DNA from: CBDBLK01 sp965243145
GTDB lineage: Bacteria > Bdellovibrionota > Bacteriovoracia > Bacteriovoracales > Bacteriovoracaceae
Direction of reading: 5' to 3'
NCBI GenBank assembly: GCA_965243145.1
Contig: CBDEUB010000002.1
Location: 620,001-684,000 of the forward strand
Length of the DNA: 64,000 nucleotides
Both the position numbers and the translations under genes were made by a program. Below the pieces are notes generated by a model that saw nothing but the letters and a program-made list of their open reading frames with translations, was not told where the DNA came from and searched no databases. Of the stretch, positions 16,933 through 26,571 are shown piece by piece (within the stretch, counting starts at the first letter, position 1; each line of letters opens with the position of its first letter).

Positions 16933-18523
16933 TGATAGCTCTATAATAACATGGGTTGATATAAAATTTGGCCTCTTCGTTTACTGGAGGCACATCACTT
17001 AATTCATCGTGAATATATCGCACTGGAGAACTCGGGGTTTCCTTAATACCAATAAAACCTACTCGATATAAAAGATTGACTAAATTATCAAAATTAAAAG
17101 TTTCACTGTCAATATAACCTCCCTCTATAATCCAAGTCCATTTTCCCAATTCTTTAGCCTCTTTCTTTTTTAAAATGCTTAAAGTTATATCTTCTACTAT
17201 ATTTTCAAATGCCTTTTTTTCAAATTTATGAGGACAGCGCCGAAAATAGTTAAATATTTTACCTATATTCAAATAGGGGTTTTTCCATTCATCTTCCAAA
17301 GCACGAAGTCTGTCTTTGGAATACGAGTCTTCGGCCTTGTTAATGGCCTCCACTGTAATACTATTTTTTCCCAAAGAAAAACCTATAGCATGAGATATAA
17401 AGAGAAGAATATCACGAGGCCTCATATTGCTTCTGCTCAACAAATAATCAAAGGTTTTAAATTTTTTCTGATTGTCTACCGTAATTTCCTGCGGAAAAAT
17501 AAATTTCCAGACATCAGATTTGTTTCCCACGCCTATGGCCCTAAACCTCTCTTCGACAATATTTTTTATATGTTCCTCATCCCAAGTAAGATACTCAATA
17601 AAAGGATTAAATTTTTCCCTTTGATTAAACTCTAATTGATTGAACAAGTTGGTACGCAAAGAAACCAAAAGTCGAAGGTGTTTTGAGTTGTTGATTTCAA
17701 ATATAGTTTCAAACAAACACCTGGTAAAATTGATACCTATTTCATTTTGTATCCAGTTTTTATCTAAATCATCAACCAAAATGAAAAAACGATATTTCTT
17801 AATAATATCCTCATCCAAATGTTTTATAAAGTGATTTATATCAGTGAACTCAAATTCTTTCATAGCATCATGTATTTTTCTTTTGTTCTCTTCAGTCAGC
17901 GTTTTTTTATAATTTACACCAATCACTTTGAGATCAATTTTAGCTTCAATAGATCGTTCTAACTTCCTTATAATTTTTTCTATTTTTTCATTAAAAGCAA
18001 GGCCCGAATCTAATTCATCGTTTCTTTCCAAGAATTTATAGGCCCTAAGGACTGGTTCTGGCCAAGCTCTCAAAATTTGTTGCGTAATCCAATACTTTTT
18101 TTTATTACCATAGACTTGTTTGAGAATTTCAGTAACAAAGATATATTTCCACATGGTCTTATAAAATAAATCCAGATTGATCTTACAGGCGGTGAGTTTT
18201 TCCAAAATTGAACTTCGATCCATAATTTTAAAGGCAAAATCTTCCGGATCAATAGGAATAATATTTTTTTCACCTCTACGCACTTTTTCCAAAATGGCGG
18301 TTTTGCCAACTCCCGTTCTCCCTACAAAAAAGGCCTTTTTAGAATTTGGACTAATAGCACTTTGGTAATATTGATTGTCGACATAATAGGTATCTAGTTT
18401 TTCTTCTCGCTCGGCCGAAGTGATCTGAAAAAATTCTTTATGTTCTACAGAAAACGAGAAGTCTAGGCCCTTTTTGGGCCGACCATTTTTAAAGCGTTTT
18501 TTACCGTTTTTATGCACTACCAT
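16916..18523 (-). CDS. P-loop ATPase, Sll1717/KAP-like, paired with HNH nuclease
   Basis: The 535-residue protein has Walker A VGRTGVGKTA (67-76) and Walker B FFILVDDLDK (about 246-255), then LLVSLRTNLF, a likely sensor/arginine region. Between the two motifs lies a long helical insertion with no membrane segment. The order resembles STAND/KAP-like ATPases of the Sll1717 group rather than ABC-type PtuA of Septu, because no LSGG signature is seen. GGTGAG lies before the ATG. The DNA is AT-rich with few GGCC sites, pointing to transfer. With the overlapping HNH gene it forms a candidate two-gene defence operon with its own promoter. Confidence 0.78.
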   Translation of the reverse strand: MVVHKNGKKRFKNGRPKKGLDFSFSVEHKEFFQITSAEREEKLDTYYVDNQYYQSAISPNSKKAFFVGRTGVGKTAILEKVRRGEKNIIPIDPEDFAFKIMDRSSILEKLTACKINLDLFYKTMWKYIFVTEILKQVYGNKKKYWITQQILRAWPEPVLRAYKFLERNDELDSGLAFNEKIEKIIRKLERSIEAKIDLKVIGVNYKKTLTEENKRKIHDAMKEFEFTDINHFIKHLDEDIIKKYRFFILVDDLDKNWIQNEIGINFTRCLFETIFEINNSKHLRLLVSLRTNLFNQLEFNQREKFNPFIEYLTWDEEHIKNIVEERFRAIGVGNKSDVWKFIFPQEITVDNQKKFKTFDYLLSRSNMRPRDILLFISHAIGFSLGKNSITVEAINKAEDSYSKDRLRALEDEWKNPYLNIGKIFNYFRRCPHKFEKKAFENIVEDITLSILKKKEAKELGKWTWIIEGGYIDSETFNFDNLVNLLYRVGFIGIKETPSSPVRYIHDELSDVPPVNEEAKFYINPCYYRAINVTFY

Positions 18524-18543
18524 TTGAACTCACCAAAGTCATC

Positions 18544-18572
18544 CTTATAACTTGAAACCCATACTGTGTCAA
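18544..18572 (-). promoter_or_regulatory. Near-consensus sigma-70 promoter of the ATPase-HNH operon
   Basis: On the minus strand TTGACA (18572-18567) is followed after exactly 17 bases by TATAAG (18549-18544), ending about 20 bases before the ATPase ATG. The -35 lies in ACTCTTGACACA, a 12-base block shared with the promoter at 53515-53543. Confidence 0.75.
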
Positions 18573-18630
18573 GAGTTATGTGATCTAGGCCAACCCGTCG
18601 AAATCAAAGTGTTTTCAGGGTACTGCATCC

Positions 18631-21294
18631 CTACTCCACCTCGAAGTGTAGAGTTTCCAAAAAGTTGTAAGTCCCCACATTGCCAACTTTGTCTTTGAGC
18701 ACCATCTCCAAAAGCCCCCAACGGCCAGGGGGCGATCCCTTGGGCAAGGTGGCCTTAATTTGGTATTTGCGCCAGGCCATTGGATCGCCGGCAAAAAAGC
18801 GGGTGTGGAAATTGGAGTGCACAAAATATTTGAAATGGGCCTTACCCAGAGGATCGGCCAGTTGGTAGTGCACTACTCCCAGCCCCGACTTGTCGTCCCT
18901 GGCGTAAAAAGTAATGTCGACATTGGTGCGGCCGTCGGGAGTGGCGGAATTGAGAGGTGAGGCCTGAATGGAAATTCGATTCACATCGAGTTGCGGTTTG
19001 GCGGTGTCGGGATCATCGGATTCGATAGTCACAGTGGATATGGGTTCGTGTTTGGGATCGTCTGAAAAATACTTCTGGCCTATGTTGAGGGCCATATCTT
19101 GCATGGTCAAAAAACTCACCCCGTAGCTCCCCGGGGGGAAAAAATCGGTCAGCACAAAATCGACCTGGGCCTCCCTGTTGGCCCTGTGATAACCCCCGTA
19201 TTCCTCCAGGCGGTAGAGGTTGGGGTGATCCGGAGATATGAGTGCCGCATAGGCCGGATGCTCCCTTTTCATTTGGCCATCTTCGGCCACCTTCCAGCGC
19301 ACCCCCACTTTAAAGAGCCTGCGGCCGCGGGAATCCACATCTTCCCTCACGCCGATATTGAGAGAATTGGCGACATACTGGGGGGGTGAAGTGTCGGGAT
19401 CGGCGTTGTTGATATACAACTTAAAACCAAAGTCGATCACCCCTTCCATTCGCTGGTTGCCCACCCTATCGGTGATGGTGATATTTTGTGTGTTCCAATA
19501 ACCGCTGGAGGCAGTTTTGGGAATCGTCATCTCCCCGGCCAGCAAATGGGCGTTCCCCCCGACGGGTTCCAAGTACAAGTCCTTAAATGTTTCATCGGGA
19601 GAAGTCACTCGCATGTAGGCCCGTTGAGCACCGTCTTTGAGGCCCTTTCGATGACTCAACTCAATGCTAATCCTCACTCTTTTGTCACTGCCGGCATCGC
19701 CCTCGGCCCGAACTTCCACGGCGCGAATTTTTCCGGGATAGTCGTAGTCGGGAAAGAGGTTGAACACTTCAAAAGTCAAATCTTCTCTTATTTGCGAGAC
19801 ATAGCGGTAACCGTTCATAATGCGCCTTTCGACGAAGTCGAACTTTTTGGAGGCCACCGAGAGCAATTTGTTGGGGTTTAAAATGTAGTGGGCCAAAGTC
19901 TCGGCCATATCTTCATTGGGGTTCATGTCGTGGGCGTAGGGACTGGCGAACTGGGTGTTGTCGGTGGTCGACCACCCCGAGGCCGCCCGGGAGTTGCGCA
20001 CCCAATTCCCCAGTTTAATCCAATCCTCCTTCAATTTTTTGGAGAAAAGATTCCCCCACAAAAAGTGGGCCTTCTCGTGCAAAATCAGGCGGTGGGTGGA
20101 ATCCTCGGAACCGGACAAAAAAGCAGTGTCCATAAATTCGATATAGCTGTCGTCGTCCGCCCCCCGCGGCCAGGCCACCGCCGCCGCTGCAGGGTAGCGC
20201 GGGTGGGGATGCCCGTCCAAACGCCTCACCAAATAGCGCAGGCCCTTGATTTTATACAGGCCCAAAGGCATTTCCGACAGGGCGTGGATTAGGGCCACAA
20301 GTTCGCGGTGGTGAAAGGCCTGAAAGTTGTGCCGACTCTCGCCGGTGAGTCTTTGGTAATCCCCCACACGGGTGGTGAGGGCAAACTTTTCTTGCAAAAT
20401 TTTGGCGACTGCCTGGCCATTAGCACCGCCCTCGGTAAAAAAGTGCACCAGCGCCTGAAACAGGCGGCGGGAAAAGAAAAACCCCTTTTGGCCATTCAGT
20501 TTGACCAGTTTTTTGCTGGCATAAGCGAAGGCCTGCGCGCTCAAACTCACCCTCCACGCGCCATTCTCCAGGCGAAAAGAAATGTCGTCGGCGAGATGTT
20601 TCCCAGTGAGAGTAAAGCGCGCCGGATGTTCGATCCTGGTGTGGGGAATGGAGTGCACCGCCCGCAACAGTTTGGCCGCCACATCGTAACTCCAGGGCAC
20701 TTCCCCGTCGTCCAGAACGATATTGTAATCGCGCCTCAATGTCAGCGCCGCCGTAGTCTGGGGCATCTCTATGTTTTGGCCCAAAACTTCAATCCGGGGG
20801 GAGACATTGGCGTTGGCGGAAAATTCCGTCTCCCTCCCCTGCCCATCGCTCTCCCAGCGGTAAAAAAAATGATCTTCGGCAATCCTTTCAAAAACCAGTT
20901 CCAGGTTGCCAAACTGTCCCTGGGCCACCACCACTTTTTGCGGCGGGGGTGGACGAAAACCACCCCCCACTTCGGCCATAACCAAATAAGTCCCGTCGGG
21001 AACACCCTCCAGGCGAGTGTGCAGGGAATCCTCCAGGGCCAATACCCGCTCCACCGCCCCCGTCTCTTCCCTGATCAAAGTCAGGCGTACCTGGGGAAGA
21101 CTAGCTGGCCGGGGAGGCGGCCCCTGCCCAGGGGCCACTTCCACCGCATGGGCCTCCAGGCCCCTGATATGAATGGTATTGGAGGCAGTATGGCCCTCCG
21201 ATGCCTGTTGGGTGGCCATCTCCACCACACAGGAACTAAAGACAAGGCCCAATACAGGGGCCAAAAAATCCAGTATAGGTTTCACCGCCAGCAT
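18631..21294 (-). CDS. Large lipoprotein metalloprotease with HEXXH motif
   Basis: The 887-residue product begins with a lipoprotein-like signal ending VFSSC (Cys22). After a beta-rich N-terminal part (about 40-140) comes a zinc-binding region: HEKAH at 406-410 and, some 50 residues on, NEDMAETLAHY (about 460-470), whose Glu is the expected third ligand, as in lethal-factor-like zincins. The rest (about 500-887) appears to be several beta-sandwich domains, with repeated phrases such as DPDTSPPQ and DPDTAKPQ. It is probably outside the cell or on the outer membrane. It is a single gene. Substrate unknown; zincin assignment is by motif only. Confidence 0.72.
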   Translation of the reverse strand: MLAVKPILDFLAPVLGLVFSSCVVEMATQQASEGHTASNTIHIRGLEAHAVEVAPGQGPPPRPASLPQVRLTLIREETGAVERVLALEDSLHTRLEGVPDGTYLVMAEVGGGFRPPPPQKVVVAQGQFGNLELVFERIAEDHFFYRWESDGQGRETEFSANANVSPRIEVLGQNIEMPQTTAALTLRRDYNIVLDDGEVPWSYDVAAKLLRAVHSIPHTRIEHPARFTLTGKHLADDISFRLENGAWRVSLSAQAFAYASKKLVKLNGQKGFFFSRRLFQALVHFFTEGGANGQAVAKILQEKFALTTRVGDYQRLTGESRHNFQAFHHRELVALIHALSEMPLGLYKIKGLRYLVRRLDGHPHPRYPAAAAVAWPRGADDDSYIEFMDTAFLSGSEDSTHRLILHEKAHFLWGNLFSKKLKEDWIKLGNWVRNSRAASGWSTTDNTQFASPYAHDMNPNEDMAETLAHYILNPNKLLSVASKKFDFVERRIMNGYRYVSQIREDLTFEVFNLFPDYDYPGKIRAVEVRAEGDAGSDKRVRISIELSHRKGLKDGAQRAYMRVTSPDETFKDLYLEPVGGNAHLLAGEMTIPKTASSGYWNTQNITITDRVGNQRMEGVIDFGFKLYINNADPDTSPPQYVANSLNIGVREDVDSRGRRLFKVGVRWKVAEDGQMKREHPAYAALISPDHPNLYRLEEYGGYHRANREAQVDFVLTDFFPPGSYGVSFLTMQDMALNIGQKYFSDDPKHEPISTVTIESDDPDTAKPQLDVNRISIQASPLNSATPDGRTNVDITFYARDDKSGLGVVHYQLADPLGKAHFKYFVHSNFHTRFFAGDPMAWRKYQIKATLPKGSPPGRWGLLEMVLKDKVGNVGTYNFLETLHFEVE

Positions 21295-21407
21295 ACTCTC
21301 TAAATTCGGCCCAAAGGCGGCATACCTTTAGGATGGAATGCTGAAGACGCAGGCCCCGGCCTGTTTTTTGTGGAATGGGGCCATAGACTAGGAGTAGGAT
21401 TAAAAAA

Positions 21408-21863
21408 ATGCGCGCACTCTACCAACATTTTACCCCCCACCGCTTTCACCGTTGGGTACTCTACTCCAGCGTCGCCAGTGATTTTATCATTTTGCTCTAC
21501 CTCTACCTGCGGGCCAGCGATGAGGCCTATTTTGCCAAGATGCTCGATCAACTGGACGGCCAAGGCCACCACTTTCCCGCCGAATTTCGAGAGGCCCTGT
21601 TTGCCCAATGGCTCTCCATGCTCACGGTTGGCATCCTGCTGGCGGCCCTCTTTCACGCCTTTATCTATTTTTTGTGGCACAAACAAAAAAGCTACGCCCG
21701 CAAATACCTCGCCCTCTACGCCTGGGTGAGCGGGCCACTGTGCCTTTTGGGCGGCCTCGGCCTGCTCTTTACCCTCTCACCGTGGGGATTGGCCTTCATC
21801 CCTTTAGGCCTCAACTTTTTATTTGTGGCGATGGGCCTCAAACGGTTTGCTTTTCCCCAATAG
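21408..21863 (+). CDS. Small four-helix membrane protein, unknown
   Basis: The 151-residue protein has hydrophobic segments at about 17-34, 67-88, 102-121 and 124-142, separated by basic loops (WHKQKSYARK), so it is an inner-membrane protein. TAGGAG lies before the ATG. I recognise no family. Its last 45 bases overlap the convergent mutY gene. Confidence 0.6.
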   Translation: MRALYQHFTPHRFHRWVLYSSVASDFIILLYLYLRASDEAYFAKMLDQLDGQGHHFPAEFREALFAQWLSMLTVGILLAALFHAFIYFLWHKQKSYARKYLALYAWVSGPLCLLGGLGLLFTLSPWGLAFIPLGLNFLFVAMGLKRFAFPQ

Positions 21864-22910
21864 GCGCAAAATTTTTAAAGAGGCACTGGAAAAGTGGTGT
21901 TTCGGGTCGCTCAGGCGGAAGTGGCGGTACTCCCTCTGAGCAGGCCAAAATTCCCGAAATCTTTTCCGAGAAGTTTGCCAAATGAGATTGCGGATGCGGT
22001 ACTTGGTAATGCCGGTTTTAATTTGTGGCAAATCTTGCCACCAACTGGGCACTCGACCTCTATAGCGGGGATACTGTTCTAGTGAAGCATCGGCACTGGA
22101 CAAGATAAGAGTGGGAACTTCGATTTGCCCGCTCAACCATTGGCCATCATTTTTAACATAACCGAGCACACCTTCCCCCCGGCACACCACTACTCTCAAA
22201 AGGGTGAGTTCCAGTGCAGCGGAAGGTTGCGCTCTCATGCCTGCGGAAACCCGTGGCAACTCCAGCGGATTGGCCATCTCCTTCCTGGCACGGCAATCCT
22301 TGCGCAAAGGACAATCAGTGCAGTTGACCGACTTGGCCCGGCAAAAGTGGCGGCCCACATCCATCAAGGCCTCGTGTAATTGGCGCGGCCCCCATTGCTC
22401 CATATTGGCGAGAATCTTGTTTTGGGCAAAGAGTTGATTGATCTCCTTGTGCAAGCGCGGCCCCTTTTCCTGGGCCAGGCCGTACACCCTCGATAACACC
22501 CGCTCCACATTGGCATCGATCGCCAATGCCCGGCAGTCTCTCCCTATGGCCCGCAAAGCATTAGCGGTGTAGGCCCCAATGCCGGGAATCCCCATCAAGG
22601 CCTCCAGTTCCGAGGGAAAACGCCCTCCATGTTTTTCCTGTAAAAAAATGGCGGCCCGGTGCAAATTTTTGGCCCGGCGGTAGTACCCCAGCCCCTGCCA
22701 GGCCTTAGTCACTTCCGCTTGGGAACTCGCCGCCAGTGTGGCCAAATCGGGATACTGCCGGACAAAGCGATCGAAGTGCTTCACAACAGCACCCACAGTC
22801 GTCTGCTGAAGCATAATTTCGGAAACTAGCGTGCGGTAGAGAGAGTGCTTCTTTCTCCAGGGCAAATGGGAATATTCCCTTTTTGACCACTCAATTAACA
22901 TTTGAAACAT
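21819..22910 (-). CDS. mutY: A/G-specific adenine glycosylase
   Basis: MutY removes adenine mispaired with 8-oxoguanine. The catalytic Glu lies in SEIMLQQTT, the helix-hairpin-helix in MGIPGIGAYTANALRAI, and the catalytic Asp in AIDANVERVLSR. Four cysteines (CRAKSVNCTDCPLRKDC) bind a 4Fe-4S cluster. The C-terminal third (about 230-350) is the NUDIX-like 8-oxoG reading domain, but it is divergent. At 363 residues it is complete. It starts next to a divergent ComEC-like gene. Confidence 0.94.
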   Translation of the reverse strand: MFQMLIEWSKREYSHLPWRKKHSLYRTLVSEIMLQQTTVGAVVKHFDRFVRQYPDLATLAASSQAEVTKAWQGLGYYRRAKNLHRAAIFLQEKHGGRFPSELEALMGIPGIGAYTANALRAIGRDCRALAIDANVERVLSRVYGLAQEKGPRLHKEINQLFAQNKILANMEQWGPRQLHEALMDVGRHFCRAKSVNCTDCPLRKDCRARKEMANPLELPRVSAGMRAQPSAALELTLLRVVVCRGEGVLGYVKNDGQWLSGQIEVPTLILSSADASLEQYPRYRGRVPSWWQDLPQIKTGITKYRIRNLIWQTSRKRFREFWPAQREYRHFRLSDPKHHFSSASLKILRLLGKSKPFEAHRHK

Positions 22911-22989
22911 TTTGCCCCTGGCCCATTCCCGTCATTTTGAGAACTTGGCCACCCCGAAAGATGGCCACATCAAGCAGGCCTTAACCCCG

Positions 22990-24042
22990 GTGAAAAGTCA
23001 AATCGCGCTCTACCTTTTTTGTGCCGCCAGTTTGTGGGCGGCCCTGGCCTTGCGGGAACCCTATAACTACCGCTTCCGCAGGGCCGCCAAATCCCATCCC
23101 CCCATCAAGGCGCGCGCCTATGTCCTGGGAGAAAAATCCCACCTCTCCCGCAGCGAACTCAAAGCACACAGGAAATTGCACCTCATGCACTTGTTCACCC
23201 CCAGTGGGATGCACTTGACTGCCCTCTTGTGCCTTCCGGCCTGGTTCTTGCGCAGGAAGAGAAAAATCTTTTTCGCGGTTTTGGCCACTGTCTTTGTCTG
23301 CGCTCTGGCCCTTGGAGCACCGGAAAGCTTCCGGCGCATGTGCTTGATCTTGGGCCTCGGACGCATTTGCAGGCGCTTCAACTTTGCCATTGTGGGAGGA
23401 GGATTTTTTCTGGACTTCCTGATCACTCTGGCGCTAAGGGGATGGGGCCTTCCCTCGGTGAGTTGGTCGATGAGTTTGCTGTTTATGGGCACCATCGTAT
23501 TGCAAAGATTGGAACCCAAACGCTCCCTCTACATGGGGCTTTTGGGTGCCCAGGCCCTGATCGGTGTCTTTTTCCAACAGGCGGTTTCCCCACTGGGCCT
23601 CTTGCTGGGGTGGGTGATGGTGGCCCTCTTTCCCTGCTTCTTTCCCCTTTTTCTGGTGGAAAGTTTGCTTTGGCCCAGTTTTTCCGCCTCCTCCCTGTAT
23701 CTCTTTTTAGTGCAAATTTTGGCCCAAGCGGCGGGGCCAGCTATTCCGGCCTATCTGGGCCTAGGGTTTACCGCACTGTATTTTTTCAAACTGTGGCCTT
23801 TTGTGTTCTACCGCTTGGGCCACCATCCGGGCCTGGTACTGCTGGGTTTGGCCCTGTTCCCCTATCGACTCCCCAACCTTCCCCGGCACTACCAAAGGCC
23901 CCTTCCCTTTCCCGCCCCTCCTCCCCGCACCTACCAAAGCAAAACAATCCATACCTGGGGAGTGAAGTTCCACTACCGAGGCGGTATGGTCTGCCGCAGT
24001 CGCCTCTACCACAGGGGGTGGTCGACCCGCTGCCGGAAATAG
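22990..24042 (+). CDS. ComEC/Rec2-type membrane protein without nuclease domain
   Basis: The stretch HLMHLFTPSGMHLTALLC matches the ComEC competence motif (H-L-x-x-x-S-G-x-H), and further hydrophobic segments follow to about residue 320, with SFRRMCLILGLG after the motif as in ComEC. ComEC carries DNA through the inner membrane in natural transformation. The usual N-terminal OB part is reduced and the metallo-beta-lactamase domain is absent, so the role may differ. I chose GTG 22990; a TTG at 22912 would lie one base from the divergent mutY start. The last 40 residues are basic and probably cytosolic. Confidence 0.7.
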   Translation: MKSQIALYLFCAASLWAALALREPYNYRFRRAAKSHPPIKARAYVLGEKSHLSRSELKAHRKLHLMHLFTPSGMHLTALLCLPAWFLRRKRKIFFAVLATVFVCALALGAPESFRRMCLILGLGRICRRFNFAIVGGGFFLDFLITLALRGWGLPSVSWSMSLLFMGTIVLQRLEPKRSLYMGLLGAQALIGVFFQQAVSPLGLLLGWVMVALFPCFFPLFLVESLLWPSFSASSLYLFLVQILAQAAGPAIPAYLGLGFTALYFFKLWPFVFYRLGHHPGLVLLGLALFPYRLPNLPRHYQRPLPFPAPPPRTYQSKTIHTWGVKFHYRGGMVCRSRLYHRGWSTRCRK

Positions 24043-24157
24043 GCCCATTGGCCCGATTTACCCCGCTTGAGAGGACTTATAACTCAATGCGCATTTCGCT
24101 TTCCCCAAAAATTCATTAGAGTTTTTTTCTCAAAAACTTTACTGGGAGAGATTAAGG

Positions 24158-26488
24158 GTGAGAAAAGTTGCCGTCTGCTTGTATGCTCTCTGGATCGCCA
24201 ACTATTCCGCCTCCCCCAAAGAATGCCCTTTTCCCCTTCTGGCAGAACCCTCCCAAGGCCTGTGGGCACAACAGTACACAGGGGCCGACCTGCTGCGGGA
24301 AAGGCTCAAAGGCATAGACTACCGCCACCAGACCACCGCCGATCTGGTCGCCATCTGGGATACCGACGGCCATGGAGAATTGGTTGGCCACATACTCACT
24401 GGGCCATACTCTTCGGCGGTGATTCCCCTAAAGGCCTCTCTCGACTACCACCCGGCACGCTCCACTCAAACCTTTGATGGCCTCAGCAGTTACCAATACT
24501 TCCACCGGCAGTGCCGGCAAAACCACAACTGCCCCACCTATATCAACCACTCCATGACTTGGGCCGAGCGCACCGACATCTCTCAAGTCATCTCCCAAAT
24601 GAATGGCGAAAGTGCTATCACCGTGGTCACTTCCGCCGGCAATGATCACCACTTTGTCAGCGACATCAAGGCCACACTCGCCAGACAGGGCAAACTCATC
24701 GTGGTGGCCAGCCTCGACCCGCGGGGATGGCCCTCCCTATTTACCAGCTATTCCGATGCGGTCACCATCGCCGCTCCCTCGGATAACTCCATCGAAAGCC
24801 ACAATTTCCACGGCGAAGTGGAGAAATTTGGCGGTACTAGCGGGGCCACACCCCTGGTGACCGGCAGTCTGGCGGCGTTTACCCTGATCACCGATTATGC
24901 TCTGAGCACTGCCCAGGCCATTCGGCTGCTGCAAAAAACTGCCATCCCTCTGCCCCTTCTTCCCGTTAATGGCAGTTGGGTGGGTTCCGGTATGATCAAC
25001 GCCTACAAAATCGGGGCGGTGGCCGATCGTTTGAACCAAAGATGCCGGGGAGAAGGCCGCGATGCTTGTATGGCCGAACTGCTGCAATCCCAAGGCCTCT
25101 ACCAATTCGGCCGCGAGAGCGAGATTTTATTCCGAGAGGCGGTGGGCGCACTCCCCGATTCCCCCCGCCGACGCCTCTCCTGCAATGAGCGCGAGGCCTT
25201 GGCCAAACTGAGAATGGCGGCGCTGCTCGATCCCTCCCGCGGTGTGGCCTGGAGACTTCTGGGCGGACAACTTTATAACGGAACATTTTACCGCTCCCTG
25301 GCGGCCAGGAGCAGGCAAGGGGATGCTGATGTCATCGCTCAATGGTGCCAAGAAACCAATGGAAAATATTTGGAACTCCTGCGCTATTTATCCCCTTCTC
25401 TACTCGCTGGCCTCAATCGTCCCCACTGCACTCTCAACGCCCGGACGGAGGCCCTAATCCGCTTTCTCTACAATGCCGACAGTGCTGAAATTGATAGTAG
25501 TTTCCAGGCCTCGTTTGATGGCCTACTCGGTCACCCCCATATAGACGCCGACAGACTCTACCAAATAACCTCGGCCATTTCTTCCAATGTGAAAAGAATC
25601 CCCCACCCACACCAGGCCTTGAATTCCATCATTTCCCACCCCCGAGTCAATAGTAAAGTTCTCGTCCGGGCGATGCAGACGGCCTCGCGCACCGGCGATA
25701 TGGCCCAACTCCAACACATGCTGGAAAATGTCGCTTTTAGGCCCGGCACCAATGAAAATGTGCTCCACAATATTCTCACCATCCTATGGAATAAGGCCGG
25801 CCAAATGGCCAACTTGGAAAACCTTGTCTCCCGCATTCTGCTGCACCCATCGGTGGACGGGCAAATACTCTCCCGCCTCACCGGAGTGGTTGCCCATAAC
25901 CCCAATCAATTTGCCAACGCGCTGGAGACCTTGGGCAAAATTCGCGCCCACTCTCAATTTGATGCCGATGGTTTGGCCGAAATGTTTTATGGTATCGCCG
26001 CCAACGCCGATCACTTCCCCGGATACCGGGCCACATTGGATGACTTGGCCTCACTCCCACAAATAGACTCGCGCATCCTAACCAAAATCATTCAAAGAAT
26101 CACGGTCAATGCCCACCGGATTCCCCACTTTCAAGAAGTTTTTGAACGGGCCATATCCCATCCCCAGGCCAGTGTGTCCGTTTTGGACAAGGCCATTGAA
26201 GTCGTCTCCTACAACACCCGCAAGATTCCTCACTTACAGGGGGCGCTAGAGGCAATCATATCCCGCCCAAACTTAGCGCGGCCCCAAATCCAGCAAGTCA
26301 TCCGCATCGTCTCAAGTAACGCTGAAAGCAATATTTTCAACCTGCGAAAGATGCTCATCACCATTCTCCAACACCCCCAGGCGGACGGGGAGATTGGGTC
26401 AAAAGTCACCAAAATAGCGCACTTTCATCCCAACCTCGTCCCCAATTTGCCGGAAATCATGCAAATGGTTAAAAATATTCAAAATTAA
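24158..26488 (+). CDS. Subtilisin-like exported protease with 35-residue helical repeats
   Basis: A GTG start follows GGGAGAG by 7 bases. After a short signal-like N terminus, the S8 motifs appear: WDTDGHGELVGHI (68-79; Asp68, His72), VVTSAGND (Asn162) and the Ser motif GGTSGATPLVTGS (Ser228). Asp and His are only four residues apart, whereas they are over 30 apart in subtilisins, so the active site is unusual. From about 456 to the end lie nine degenerate repeats of 35 residues with the pattern HPxxDxxxLxxxxxxxxxNxxxIP, which likely form a helical solenoid. I know no such combination. It is probably a secreted protein. Confidence 0.75.
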   Translation: MRKVAVCLYALWIANYSASPKECPFPLLAEPSQGLWAQQYTGADLLRERLKGIDYRHQTTADLVAIWDTDGHGELVGHILTGPYSSAVIPLKASLDYHPARSTQTFDGLSSYQYFHRQCRQNHNCPTYINHSMTWAERTDISQVISQMNGESAITVVTSAGNDHHFVSDIKATLARQGKLIVVASLDPRGWPSLFTSYSDAVTIAAPSDNSIESHNFHGEVEKFGGTSGATPLVTGSLAAFTLITDYALSTAQAIRLLQKTAIPLPLLPVNGSWVGSGMINAYKIGAVADRLNQRCRGEGRDACMAELLQSQGLYQFGRESEILFREAVGALPDSPRRRLSCNEREALAKLRMAALLDPSRGVAWRLLGGQLYNGTFYRSLAARSRQGDADVIAQWCQETNGKYLELLRYLSPSLLAGLNRPHCTLNARTEALIRFLYNADSAEIDSSFQASFDGLLGHPHIDADRLYQITSAISSNVKRIPHPHQALNSIISHPRVNSKVLVRAMQTASRTGDMAQLQHMLENVAFRPGTNENVLHNILTILWNKAGQMANLENLVSRILLHPSVDGQILSRLTGVVAHNPNQFANALETLGKIRAHSQFDADGLAEMFYGIAANADHFPGYRATLDDLASLPQIDSRILTKIIQRITVNAHRIPHFQEVFERAISHPQASVSVLDKAIEVVSYNTRKIPHLQGALEAIISRPNLARPQIQQVIRIVSSNAESNIFNLRKMLITILQHPQADGEIGSKVTKIAHFHPNLVPNLPEIMQMVKNIQN

Positions 26489-26571
26489 GATTTTTTTTCT
26501 GGCCAAACCGTCTAGTGGCCAATAGACTGGCCCTAACCAAAATGGCCCTTTCCCTTCATAGGAGGTTTACT

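Noticed and set aside
16564..18523. The ATPase-HNH pair as ordinary Septu (PtuAB).
   Set aside because: The ATPase lacks the ABC signature and has a KAP/Sll1717-like order of motifs.
22912..24042. TTG 22912 as the ComEC-like start.
   Set aside because: It would be one base from the divergent mutY start; GTG 22990 leaves room for control sequences.
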